Shown: positions 22,508 to 31,332 of the stretch, in pieces
Position numbering within the stretch: position 1 is the first letter of the stretch
Layout: every line of letters begins with the position of its first letter
NCBI GenBank assembly: GCA_963787375.1
Contig: CAWBCR010000025.1
Span: 1 to 37,814 of the forward strand
DNA length: 37,814 bases
DNA from: CAWBCR01 sp963787375
Lineage (GTDB): Bacteria > Chloroflexota > Anaerolineae > Aggregatilineales > UBA3940
Reading direction: 5' to 3'
Translations under genes and position numbers: made by a program
The notes under the pieces: generated by a model
What the model was told of the DNA's origin: nothing
Databases searched by the model: none
What the model saw: the letters and a program-made list of their open reading frames with translations, nothing else

Positions 22508-23305
22508 TCAGGACGACTGATGCTCTTGAACAACCTGCACCTCCCCTGCCACCCGTGGGTGTTCACGCAGCAGTCCGATCATGATGGCCATGATGACCTT
22601 AATCATATAGTACGCCGATCTGAGCGGCGTGATCGATGACTGCCCACCGTAGCGCGGGTTCATCGTGACCGGGATCTCGGCGATCCGCAGCCCGGCGCGC
22701 TTAAACAGCACCACCGACTCCGGTTCCGGATAATCGAACGGGTAATCGGTCGCGCACAGGTCAATCGCCCGCCGGCTGAGCGCGCGGAAGCCGGAGGTGG
22801 GGTCGGTGATGCGCTGGCGGACGATCCACGAGATGAGCGTCGAGAGCAGCATAATGCCGCTGCGCCGCAGATGCGGGGTAATGTAACCCCGGTCTTCGAT
22901 GTACCGCGAGCCGATGACAACGTCGGCCTGCCCCTGCCCCAGCACCGACAGCAGCTCTCCGATCTCCGCCGGGTCATGCTGGCCGTCGCCGTCAACCTGG
23001 ACGGCCACGTCGAAACCGCGTTCCCGCGCGAACATGAATCCGGTCTGCATTGCGGACCCGATCCCGAGATTGTAGGGTAGGTCGAGCACCACCGCGCCGT
23101 AGCCATCCGCAACGTCGGCGGTGGCGTCGGTCGAGCCGTCATTGATCACCACGATACTGGCCAATGGGTAGGCAGCCTGCACTTTACGGATCACACGGCC
23201 CAGGCTCTCTTCCTCATTGTAGGCGGGAATGATGACCAGCACGCGCGGCTCATCGACGGTGTCGTCGGCGTGCTTATCGAAGGTTGCCGTCACCCGTCTA
23301 GCCAT
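22508..23305 (-). CDS. family 2 glycosyltransferase, DPM1-like polyprenyl-phosphate sugar synthase
   Basis: A 265-residue GT-A enzyme resembling dolichyl-phosphate mannose synthase. It has VIIPAYNEEESLGRV, VINDGSTD, the metal motif VQVDGDGQHDP and the ITDPTSGFRALSR segment typical of DPM1-type enzymes. It would make a polyprenyl-phosphate-sugar at the inner face of the membrane, the donor type used by GT-C enzymes, of which two are in the operon. A short hydrophobic C-terminal segment may tether it. The ATG at 23305 follows AGGA and overlaps the previous stop by 8 nt; the longer upstream frame is only a shadow. The sugar (mannose, glucose or other) is not decidable. Confidence 0.9.
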   Translation of the reverse strand: MARRVTATFDKHADDTVDEPRVLVIIPAYNEEESLGRVIRKVQAAYPLASIVVINDGSTDATADVADGYGAVVLDLPYNLGIGSAMQTGFMFARERGFDVAVQVDGDGQHDPAEIGELLSVLGQGQADVVIGSRYIEDRGYITPHLRRSGIMLLSTLISWIVRQRITDPTSGFRALSRRAIDLCATDYPFDYPEPESVVLFKRAGLRIAEIPVTMNPRYGGQSSITPLRSAYYMIKVIMAIMIGLLREHPRVAGEVQVVQEHQSS

Positions 23306-24500
23306 CCGCGTTTTTCCTGCTGAGCACCGCCGCAAGTGCAATGGATACGTCGAAATAGCGGCTGCGCCACGTGTGGCGCTGCGCCTCGGCCATACGCTCC
23401 TGCGCGCGCCCATCGGGCGAGTCTACCGCCTTCTCGACCATCCTCACAAACGAGTTGGCGTCGGGCGCAATGTCGATCAGCCCGGCGAAGCGGTGCGCCT
23501 CCGGCATATCCACTGACACGACCGGCTTGCCGGTGGCGACGTACTCGTACAGCTTGAGCGGGCTGCAATGCTCCGCGACCTCGTCCAGCACGTAGGGGTT
23601 GACGCACACGTCAAAGGCTTTGACGTAGCACGGCACGTCCTCGTATGGCACGCGGCCTGTCAAAGCCACGTTAGGCAGGCCCTCCAGCGGCTTCATGTCG
23701 GCCAGCAGCGCCTGCGGCCCGACCAGCGCCACCGTCCAGTGGGGGTGCTCCTTCGCGATGCGCGCCAGCAGCGCGGTGTCGATCCAGTAGTTGATCCCAC
23801 CCAGGTAGCCGATCACCGGGTGGGCGAGACCCGCCATCGCATCGGCCACCGGCAGATCGGGGTTGGCGGCCTGCGCGAAGTGCTCGGCGTCAGCCCCGTT
23901 GGGCACGACGACGGCCTGCGCCGCGTCGGATGCTTTCTTCCGGTACAGCGACTCGTGCGTGACAATCAGCAGGTCGACTGCCTCGATCAGCCGCCGCTCC
24001 ATGCGGCCAATCGCCCGCGGGCTGACTAGCCCCTTGGCCGCCGTGATATCGTCGACGCACTCGTAGACGGCAGCGGACTCCCCCAGCCTGCCGACAAAGT
24101 CGGCGGAGTGCGGTGTATAGGTCCACAGCACGGGGCGCTCAAAGCCCAGCCGCTGGAGCTGAGCGCGGAGCAGCGGCAGTAGAAACAGGTTGTTGACATG
24201 GTTGATCAGCGCCGACATCTGGAAGAAGGGCAGCATGACCGGCAGCGTGTACACCCACAGGTTCGGCGCGACCTGGCGCGGGCCTTGCAGCCAGCGCCAT
24301 AGGCGGCTGAACTGGTTTTTCGCGTCGACCAGCCACCCCGCCCAGTGCATCTGCTGCTCGACGTACAGCACGTGGCTGCCATCCTCCGCCCACCAACGCG
24401 CAAAGCGATGCTTGCGCGTCGGCAGGTAGTCCCAGTCCTGCGTCGAAAGGATGAGGATGTCCCGCCCGGTGATGGGCGGCTGCGGCGCAGAGTGGGTCAT
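23298..24500 (-). CDS. glycosyltransferase, TuaH-like (GT-B)
   Basis: A 400-residue GT-B glycosyltransferase. It opens ILILSTQDWDYLPTRKHRFA and has WTYTPHSADF, VYECVDD and the donor-site motif CSPLKLYEY, features of the TuaH-type subgroup found in teichuronic acid and exopolysaccharide loci. The ATG at 24500 overlaps the oxidoreductase stop by 4 nt (ATGA). Cytoplasmic; likely extends a lipid-linked glycan. Donor unknown. Confidence 0.9.
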   Translation of the reverse strand: MTHSAPQPPITGRDILILSTQDWDYLPTRKHRFARWWAEDGSHVLYVEQQMHWAGWLVDAKNQFSRLWRWLQGPRQVAPNLWVYTLPVMLPFFQMSALINHVNNLFLLPLLRAQLQRLGFERPVLWTYTPHSADFVGRLGESAAVYECVDDITAAKGLVSPRAIGRMERRLIEAVDLLIVTHESLYRKKASDAAQAVVVPNGADAEHFAQAANPDLPVADAMAGLAHPVIGYLGGINYWIDTALLARIAKEHPHWTVALVGPQALLADMKPLEGLPNVALTGRVPYEDVPCYVKAFDVCVNPYVLDEVAEHCSPLKLYEYVATGKPVVSVDMPEAHRFAGLIDIAPDANSFVRMVEKAVDSPDGRAQERMAEAQRHTWRSRYFDVSIALAAVLSRKNADG

Positions 24501-26668
24501 AAGTCCACATGCCCCTGCGAATCGCGAATTGTATTAGGCGCAGGCTCGACCCAGCCCGACAGCGTGACGACGGTGCCCCCGCGTAGACTGTCCAGCGACG
24601 CAAGGGCGATGCGCGTGGCGCGCAGCCCGTCGAGGCCGGTCACAGCCAGCGGGGCCTCCCCGCGAATGGCCGCGCCGAAGTTGTCGAGCAGCGCCTGGTG
24701 GCCTTTGTCCTGCTTGCCTTTGACCACCTTACCGCGCATACCACTGAAGGTGAGCGTCTTGAAGTCATCCAGTATGACCACTCCGCCCCCGGTAAACACC
24801 TCGACGCGCTCTTTGGGGAACGATGGGTCACCCTGCGCGGTGTAGACCACTACGCCCAGCGAGTCATCGGCAAAGCGCATCGTGATCGCGAAGTTCTGCT
24901 CATCGGCGCTGCCCTGCGCCGTTACTGCCAGCGGCTCTGCGTCGAGCAGCCCGCAGATGAAGTCGATAAAGTGGACACCCTCACCCAGCAGCCGCCCACC
25001 GCCGACGGCTGGGTCGTTGAGCCAGTGCGAGGCCGGCAGCGGCCCGGCGTTCACGCGGAAAATCGCCGTTCTGGGCCCTTCAACTGTCGCCAGCGCCAAC
25101 TTGAGCGCCTGCGCGGTGGGGGCCATTCGCCGGTTGAAGCCGACCGTCAGCAGCACACCGGCCTGCTCCGCCACGTCGATCATCGCCTGACAGTCGGCGA
25201 TCGTCAGCGCCATTGGCTTCTCGACAAATACGTGCTTGCCCGCGTTGACGGAGTCAATGGCCTGCCGGGCATGCAGGTTGTGGCGTGTGGCAATGACGAC
25301 GACGTCCACCGATGGATCATCGAGCGCTGCGGCAAGCTCCGTCGTCGCCAGCGGCGCTTTAGCGCGTTTGGCCACCTGCGCTGCCGATGCGCCGCCGCTG
25401 ACCACCGCCCGCAGGTCAAAGTCGCGGCTGTTGATCAGGTTGGGCAGGTGAAACGCCTTGGCAAAGCTGCCCGCGCCGACCAGCGCCACGCCCAGCTTAC
25501 CCCGCGCCGGGGCGGCGGCCTGGCGCAGCACGCGTGGCGGCGCAGCGAGGTCCTCGGCAGGTTGGCCGTAGGTCAGCAGGACAGCCAGCGCCCCATTCTG
25601 TACCGCCTCGTAGGCTGCCGCTGCCTCTTCGACGGAATATTCTGCTGTGATCAGGGATTCGACGTCGAGCTTGCCATCGGCCAGCAGCCGCAGGAAAGCC
25701 TGCATATTACGCTGCTCAGTCCAGCGCACGAAGCCAGGTGGGTAGTCGATGCCCTCGCGCTCGTAGCGGTCGTCGTAGCGGCCCGGCCCGGTTGAGCGCG
25801 AGATGACGAAGTCCAATTCTCGGCTGTAGAAGTCGGTGCGCTCAAGGTCCATACCCATCGCGCCGACCATCACCACGCGTCCGCGCTCGCGGCACATCTG
25901 AAACGCCTCGTTGACCGGCTCGCTGGAACGCGTCGCCGCGCACAGGATCACCCTGTCCGCGCCAGCGCCACCGGTCAATGCCATCACCTGCCGCGCTGCG
26001 TCGCCCGCTGACGGGTCGATGGTTTGCGCGCCGGCCAACCTGGCGGCCAGCTCTCGCCGCGCGGCAACCGGGTCCGAGCCGATTACCAGGCAGCCCGCCG
26101 CGTCGAGAATCTGGGCGGTGATCTGCCCGATCAGCCCCAGCCCGACAACGACCACCGTCTCGCCGAGCGTGGCTTCGGCGCGGCGGACGCCCTGCAGAGC
26201 TATCGTCCCAACCGTCGTGAAGGCCGCCTGCCGGTGCGAGACACCTGCTGGCACGTGCGCCAGCAGGTTGAGCGGCACAGCGTCGTAAGCGGCGTGGTTG
26301 GCAAAGCCGGCCCCGGCGCAGGCGACGGCGTCCCCGGCACGCAGGCCGCCCGCCTCGCGCCCCGGCGCAGCGACCACACCCGCCGCGCTGTAGCCCACCG
26401 CGAGCCATGTCTCTGAAATGTCCTTCACCTGCCCGGCGGTGAACTTCACGCCCTCGCGCAGCGCCAGCTCGACCGCGCGCCGGATCAGCTGTGGCTGGGC
26501 CAGCGCCTTGCGAATCAGGCTCCCGCCGCCCGATGCAGTCGTCATCTCCGTGCCGGAGGAGATCAGCGAAGCCATCACCCGCACCAGCGCGCCGTTGTCC
26601 GGTGCGCCCGGCGCGGGCACCTCGTGAACCATCAATTTCCCCTTGCCGTCGAAGAAAACCTGTTTCAT
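24497..26668 (-). CDS. fused MDR-type dehydrogenase and Gfo/Idh/MocA oxidoreductase
   Basis: A 723-residue two-domain NAD(P)-dependent oxidoreductase. Residues about 1-385 form a medium-chain dehydrogenase with nucleotide motif GLGLIG (176-181), but the usual catalytic-zinc Cys is replaced in LISSGTE (36-41), so the domain is probably zinc-independent. Residues about 390-720 are a Gfo/Idh/MocA domain with GAGSFA (398-403) and EKP (483-485). This fusion is recurrent in exopolysaccharide loci, often beside heparinase-like genes as here. It may oxidise or epimerise a sugar or uronate intermediate; no substrate is known from sequence. The ATG at 26668 follows GGAG. It lies 104 nt after the heparinase-like gene, the widest gap in the operon. 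Confidence 0.92.
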   Translation of the reverse strand: MKQVFFDGKGKLMVHEVPAPGAPDNGALVRVMASLISSGTEMTTASGGGSLIRKALAQPQLIRRAVELALREGVKFTAGQVKDISETWLAVGYSAAGVVAAPGREAGGLRAGDAVACAGAGFANHAAYDAVPLNLLAHVPAGVSHRQAAFTTVGTIALQGVRRAEATLGETVVVVGLGLIGQITAQILDAAGCLVIGSDPVAARRELAARLAGAQTIDPSAGDAARQVMALTGGAGADRVILCAATRSSEPVNEAFQMCRERGRVVMVGAMGMDLERTDFYSRELDFVISRSTGPGRYDDRYEREGIDYPPGFVRWTEQRNMQAFLRLLADGKLDVESLITAEYSVEEAAAAYEAVQNGALAVLLTYGQPAEDLAAPPRVLRQAAAPARGKLGVALVGAGSFAKAFHLPNLINSRDFDLRAVVSGGASAAQVAKRAKAPLATTELAAALDDPSVDVVVIATRHNLHARQAIDSVNAGKHVFVEKPMALTIADCQAMIDVAEQAGVLLTVGFNRRMAPTAQALKLALATVEGPRTAIFRVNAGPLPASHWLNDPAVGGGRLLGEGVHFIDFICGLLDAEPLAVTAQGSADEQNFAITMRFADDSLGVVVYTAQGDPSFPKERVEVFTGGGVVILDDFKTLTFSGMRGKVVKGKQDKGHQALLDNFGAAIRGEAPLAVTGLDGLRATRIALASLDSLRGGTVVTLSGWVEPAPNTIRDSQGHVDL

Positions 26669-26772
26669 GAGCTCCGTCAATAGGTGGCGTGGATCAGCGT
26701 GCCGCGCGTCGTGAATGGACTTGCCTGGCTGCGACCCGGCCTTCAATTTGCACAGATGGTAGGCGGCTTATG

Positions 26773-29106
26773 TTATGGGCGCTTCTCGTCGGCGGCCTTG
26801 CGCGCGCCGGGTTTCAGCGACGGAGTCAGGGTTTGCTGCATATTCAACAGCGCCGCCCGTCCGGCCGAGCGTACAGCATCGAAATCAATCTTGGCCTGGT
26901 GCGGGTACAGCAGGAGTACGAGATCGAGAGGGAGTTTAGCGCGTCCCGTGAATCTGGCAACCGGCGCTTTCTTCCGGACCCCGTAGCGGGGTGAGTACCA
27001 GTCGGCGCTAAGATCGGCTCGCAGCGGGAAATCCCCCAGCGGCAGAATGGCAATGTTGGGGCCCTCGGCGGCTTCGGTGCGCAGCGCGTTGTTGGGCTGA
27101 TCCAGCCGCACCAGCAGCGGCGCAAAATGGAACCACACAGAGACGACCAGCTTCGCAGCCTCGGCCTGCTGTTCCGCGTCCTTGTCCTCGTCGCCATTCA
27201 GGTTGGCGGGCTGCGCCAAAGCCTGACCGGCGGGCTGGTGACCGTCCTCAGCAGCCAGCCTAAGCTGATCGTGCAGCACCCACAGCCCTGCCAGCTTGTC
27301 GAACCACACCTGGCGGCGGTAAATCACACCCGGCTCCAGGCGGGCATATCCGGTATGCGAGGCGTCAAACAGGTCGAAGTTGGGCGTCGAGATCCAGTGA
27401 TGGACTGTCACGCGGGCGTCGTTGGCCAGGCGGAACAGATCGTCCGGCATGCGGTTGATCTCTTCGCCAGACACCTGAAGCGTGTTGTGATAGGCCGTCG
27501 AGCGAAATTGTATGCGCGCGGCAGGGTCGTCGCTGTAGGCGTAGCTGCCGGGATCGACCAGAAATGTGCGGCCATAGGCCGCAAGCGTCAGCGAGAGCGT
27601 ATCGTTGTGCGCGTGGCCGCCAGCGCCATCCTGCCCGACACTGCCGGCGTCGACCGTCATGTGGAAATCCCTGTTACGCAGGACGTACAGGCCGCTGGCC
27701 TCGAACCCACGCGAGCCGGTCACATCGTTGAGCGAGACAGGGTGCCGCGCCAGCGCCCGCGCCCGCACGCGCACGCCTGGCCTGACGGTCACCCACTCAT
27801 CAGGAGCGTCGTCTTCAGGACGGCCCGTCGTCTGGGTGATGACGTCGGTGAAGCGCGCTGCTGCATCTGATGCAAAGCACCAGAAGGCATCCTGCCATTC
27901 ACTGGCTGCCGCAATGGACCAGCCGCGCCGGGTCGGCTCGATGAAGCCCGCCCACTCGCTCAACTCGCGCTCCAACACAATCGAGCCCAGTGCCAGCAGA
28001 TGGCGGTGGTCGGCGGCGACGCTGACCGGGTCAGCGTACACGCTGAGCGGCAAAAGGCGGCCATCGTCCGCGTCGCCGACCTGCGGGGCCAGCCCGTCTG
28101 GCCGGGTGTAGGCCATGATCACGTCGAGCATCGAATGCAGCCGGGCAAGCGCCTCGTCGGGAATATCGACGTTGTTGACGATGCACAACCCGGCGACGTT
28201 CAGCGCCATCTCGGTCACCAGCCCGTGATATGGGATCGACGCCTCGTAGTCAACGCCGTCCGGGTAGACCTGCCGCTCCAGCTCATCCCACAGCCGCCCC
28301 ACACCAACCGCACGCCAGCGCGCCGCGTCGGGGAATTCGGGGAACAGGATGCCCAGGAAGGCCAGACCGGTCAGGTTGGCAATCAGGTGGTTGGTGCGCG
28401 GCCAGCCGTCTTCGAGATGCTTGAGCAGGTAGTCGCCGTGCTGGCGCAGGCTGGCCAGCCACAGCGCCAGGAATTTCGTGTCGAGCGCCTGCAACTCGAC
28501 AATCAAGTAGTAAGCCCATATCCAGTTGACAACCCGGATCGCCACGTCCATCGGCCCGGCCCAGTTGACGCCGAACTCATAAGGGTTGGCGCCGATCCAG
28601 TGCGTGATCTGGCCGACAATCTCCTGAGCGTATTTCTCGTCCAGCGTATAGAGATAAGCCTGACCCAGCCGCACAGCGTGGTGAAAACAACTCAACTCCC
28701 ACGGCACTTTGACGTCGAAGCCACCATCCGGAGCAGTCAGCTTGAGGCGCGTATGGTGCTCAACCGGCCAATGATGATTGTTCTTGAAATCCACGTGCCA
28801 GTCGATGGGCGTGCCCAGTTCCTTTTCGCCGGAGCCCAGCAGGTCGAACCTGTGCGCAACGATCTTATCGGCCTGCTCGATGGTCAACTGCCATGCATCG
28901 GGGAAGAAATGCCCGATCAGCGCCGCCTGCTCTGGGAACAGCCCAAAGAAGCGGGGAAGCTGCCGGGCGCGAAGTTGCTCGGCAATCTCCTGGATCGATG
29001 CACCGACTTCTATGGCGCGCGGCGTGCGCGGCGCGGTGCGTGTACGCAGCTCGCGCAGAATGCGCCGCCAGGCCACGCGCGGCAAATCGCGGGGGGGAAC
29101 AGACAT
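26773..29106 (-). CDS. heparinase II/III-family polysaccharide lyase-like protein
   Basis: A 777-residue protein of the heparinase II/III family: an alpha/alpha toroid N-terminal half (about 40-400) and a beta-sandwich C-terminal half. Active-site-like features include RTNHLIAN (237-244), SIPYHG (290-295) and GHAHND (497-502) followed by FLVDPGSYAYS and YHNTLQV. Family members cleave uronic-acid-containing polysaccharides by beta-elimination, but many in biosynthetic loci may act as epimerase- or processing-type enzymes. No signal peptide is visible, so a cytoplasmic place is possible, which is odd for a lyase. The ATG at 29106 has a weak upstream GAGA. It is paired with the fused oxidoreductase. 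Confidence 0.9.
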   Translation of the reverse strand: MSVPPRDLPRVAWRRILRELRTRTAPRTPRAIEVGASIQEIAEQLRARQLPRFFGLFPEQAALIGHFFPDAWQLTIEQADKIVAHRFDLLGSGEKELGTPIDWHVDFKNNHHWPVEHHTRLKLTAPDGGFDVKVPWELSCFHHAVRLGQAYLYTLDEKYAQEIVGQITHWIGANPYEFGVNWAGPMDVAIRVVNWIWAYYLIVELQALDTKFLALWLASLRQHGDYLLKHLEDGWPRTNHLIANLTGLAFLGILFPEFPDAARWRAVGVGRLWDELERQVYPDGVDYEASIPYHGLVTEMALNVAGLCIVNNVDIPDEALARLHSMLDVIMAYTRPDGLAPQVGDADDGRLLPLSVYADPVSVAADHRHLLALGSIVLERELSEWAGFIEPTRRGWSIAAASEWQDAFWCFASDAAARFTDVITQTTGRPEDDAPDEWVTVRPGVRVRARALARHPVSLNDVTGSRGFEASGLYVLRNRDFHMTVDAGSVGQDGAGGHAHNDTLSLTLAAYGRTFLVDPGSYAYSDDPAARIQFRSTAYHNTLQVSGEEINRMPDDLFRLANDARVTVHHWISTPNFDLFDASHTGYARLEPGVIYRRQVWFDKLAGLWVLHDQLRLAAEDGHQPAGQALAQPANLNGDEDKDAEQQAEAAKLVVSVWFHFAPLLVRLDQPNNALRTEAAEGPNIAILPLGDFPLRADLSADWYSPRYGVRKKAPVARFTGRAKLPLDLVLLLYPHQAKIDFDAVRSAGRAALLNMQQTLTPSLKPGARKAADEKRP

Positions 29107-29158
29107 GCTGATCTCTACACCTGTGCCTTTTCGCTTGTCATTGCGCTACCAGTTTAGC

Positions 29159-30406
29159 CTATTCGCCTGTTTGCGCACCACCGGGCGGCTCATCCAGTAC
29201 TTCATCATACAACGCAATCGTGGCTGCCGCATTCGCCGGCGCGTCGAACAGCCTGTGCGCGCGGGCGCAGGCCGCCTCGCCCATTGAGTGGGCGCGCTCG
29301 CGGTCGGTCAGGATGTCGGCTACCGCTGCTGCCAGCGCCGCGGGGTCGCCCGGCGGGACGAGCAGGCCCGTTTCGCCGGGGACGATTAGCTCACGCGGGC
29401 CGCCAAGGTCGGAGGCCACCGCCGGAATACCCATCGCCGCTGCCTCAATAATGGGCCGCGCGAAGTGTGGCACCGACGACGGGAAGACCAGGCAGCCGCT
29501 GGCGGCCAGAATGTGTGGGATGTCATCACGCACACCGGTGAAGGTCAGCACGGCGCGTACCTCGCCGGGCAGCGCATCGAGCGCCGCCTGCACAGCCCGC
29601 TGATAGGCATCGACGTGCAGTAGCCGCTTGGCGAGACCCTTCAGGCCCGGCTCGTCGAGTTGGCGCGGCCCCGGCCCGGCGACGATCACCCGCAAGCCGG
29701 GCACGGCAGCGACCAGCGCCGGCAGCGCCCGCACCAGCGTCAGCGTGCCTTTGGGCTGTGATACGCCGCCCAGCATCGTCACGACCGGCGCGTCTGCCGC
29801 GAGGCCGAACTCGCGGCGTACGTCTTTGCCCGTCAGCGCGCGGTCGAAGCGCTCGAAGTGCACGAAGTTGTAAATCACCCGCATCCGGCTACTGGGGCGA
29901 AGCTGGTCGGCGTCATTCTGGCAGATGGCCACCACACGTGCCGCGCAGCGGTCGATGATCCGCCGAATCCACGCCCGCCGCAGCCCCAGGTAGCCATGCG
30001 CCAGCGGCTCGCGGATGTGCCAGACTACCGGTACACCTTCTCTAGCACAACCAATCGCCGAGGGAGCCAGCGTCGACGAGTTCAGGTGGACCAAGTCTGG
30101 CCGGACGCGGCGGATCAGCGCCCGCGTGCGCCAGATAGATGGCAAAATACGCAGCAGCTTACCCGGCAGCCGCCACAGATCGCGCCCACCGTACCACTCC
30201 AGCATGGTGTGGCTGAAGTCGCTGATGCCGGGCTCGACGATCGTCTCGATGCCTTCGGCGCGGTACAGTCCGACCACCGGCCCGTTCTTGAGCGTGACGA
30301 CCACCGGATCGTAGCGCTCGCGGTCGAGCTGCTGGAGCAGGTACAGCAAGCTTAACGGCGCGCCGCCGATGGCCCCGCCGTGGTGGATGTACAGGATGCG
30401 TTTCAC
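29159..30406 (-). CDS. family 4 glycosyltransferase
   Basis: A 415-residue GT-B enzyme. The N-terminus reads RILYIHHGGAIGGAPLSL; the central part has LVHLNSSTLAPSA and WHIREPLAHG, the donor domain GGVSQPKGTLTLV and PHFARPIIEAAAMG, where the first acidic residue of the usual E-x7-E motif is His. The GTG at 30406 overlaps the stop of the GT2 gene by 4 nt (GTGA); the 61-codon upstream extension is a shadow of that gene. It is 52 nt before the heparinase-like gene. Donor and acceptor unknown. Confidence 0.9.
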   Translation of the reverse strand: MKRILYIHHGGAIGGAPLSLLYLLQQLDRERYDPVVVTLKNGPVVGLYRAEGIETIVEPGISDFSHTMLEWYGGRDLWRLPGKLLRILPSIWRTRALIRRVRPDLVHLNSSTLAPSAIGCAREGVPVVWHIREPLAHGYLGLRRAWIRRIIDRCAARVVAICQNDADQLRPSSRMRVIYNFVHFERFDRALTGKDVRREFGLAADAPVVTMLGGVSQPKGTLTLVRALPALVAAVPGLRVIVAGPGPRQLDEPGLKGLAKRLLHVDAYQRAVQAALDALPGEVRAVLTFTGVRDDIPHILAASGCLVFPSSVPHFARPIIEAAAMGIPAVASDLGGPRELIVPGETGLLVPPGDPAALAAAVADILTDRERAHSMGEAACARAHRLFDAPANAAATIALYDEVLDEPPGGAQTGE

Positions 30407-31332
30407 GCCCTGTTCAGCCCCAGCCGGACTATCTCGCGGCAGCCGTTCCAGTACCCGGCCCCGCTGGCCAGCATCTCGACCAGGCAGGCCCAGGCCAGCG
30501 GCAGCACGTCGGCGCGGCCACGCGACGAGTACGGCGCGAGCCGCCAGGCGTGCAGCAGCGGTGCGACCAGCGTCAGCGCCAGGAACCATGTTCCCAGCAC
30601 GGAGCGGATCACGCTGCCCCAGCGCAGGGGGCGCTGCTCGTGGACGTACAGGCGATATGCGCCGCCGCGCCCGCGCCCCAGCCGCTGGTGCCAGTATTCG
30701 CCAAAGGCCGCCGGAGCGATGTGCGGCACCGCGATGTCAAAGTCGACCGCCTTCTTGTAATGCGCGGCCATCCGATCTGAAAAGACGCCGTCCTCGCCCG
30801 CCGTGTTGCGTCCAAACGTCTCAGGAAAGCCGCCTACGGCCAGCGCCGCCTCGCGGCGGCACGAATAGCCCTCCGTCCAGTCAGCCTCTTCGGGGTTGTG
30901 GCGCTGATCGTAGACGTGCCCGGCCTGAATGTAGCGCGGGAACACGGCCTCGACGTTTGCCACGCACGAGTCGACACACACGAAATCAGCGCCCTGCTCG
31001 TAATAGGGCACGATCCGCGCAACGAAATCCGGGCTGGGAAACACATCGGCATTGAGGATGACGACGATCTCGCCAGCTGCTTCACGCAGGCCGTCATTGC
31101 GGGCGACCGACACGCCTGGTTTGGGCCGCTGCCGGATGATGCGCAGATTCGGGATGCGATCTACGTAGCCAGCGACGATCTCCGGCGTGCGGTCGCGCGA
31201 GGCATCGACAACGACAACCTCGATGGGCCGGTAGGTCTGCGCGGCCAGCGCGTCCATTGTGCGCGCGATGTCGGCTTCCTCGTTGTAGGTTGGCACGATG
31301 AAGCTGACCAGGGGACACGCCACCTCAGGCAT
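30403..31332 (-). CDS. family 2 glycosyltransferase
   Basis: A 309-residue GT-A enzyme with the GT2 start FIVPTYNEEADI, VVDASRDRTPE, and ILNADVFPSPDF at the usual metal site (NAD replaces the common DAD). A hydrophobic helix near the C-terminus (around WFLALTLVAPLLHAW) suggests membrane attachment. The ATG at 31332 directly follows the AsnB2 stop with no gap, indicating coupled translation. It probably adds a sugar to the growing glycan; specificity unknown. Confidence 0.9.
   Translation of the reverse strand: MPEVACPLVSFIVPTYNEEADIARTMDALAAQTYRPIEVVVVDASRDRTPEIVAGYVDRIPNLRIIRQRPKPGVSVARNDGLREAAGEIVVILNADVFPSPDFVARIVPYYEQGADFVCVDSCVANVEAVFPRYIQAGHVYDQRHNPEEADWTEGYSCRREAALAVGGFPETFGRNTAGEDGVFSDRMAAHYKKAVDFDIAVPHIAPAAFGEYWHQRLGRGRGGAYRLYVHEQRPLRWGSVIRSVLGTWFLALTLVAPLLHAWRLAPYSSRGRADVLPLAWACLVEMLASGAGYWNGCREIVRLGLNRA

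Noticed and set aside
24698..25795. Long plus-strand frame (365 codons) inside the fused oxidoreductase gene
   Set aside because: Antisense shadow; the minus frame has GLGLIG, GAGSFA and EKP motifs, the plus frame none.
28000..29157. Plus-strand frame of 385 codons opposite the heparinase-like gene
   Set aside because: Antisense shadow without recognisable motifs or ribosome-binding site.
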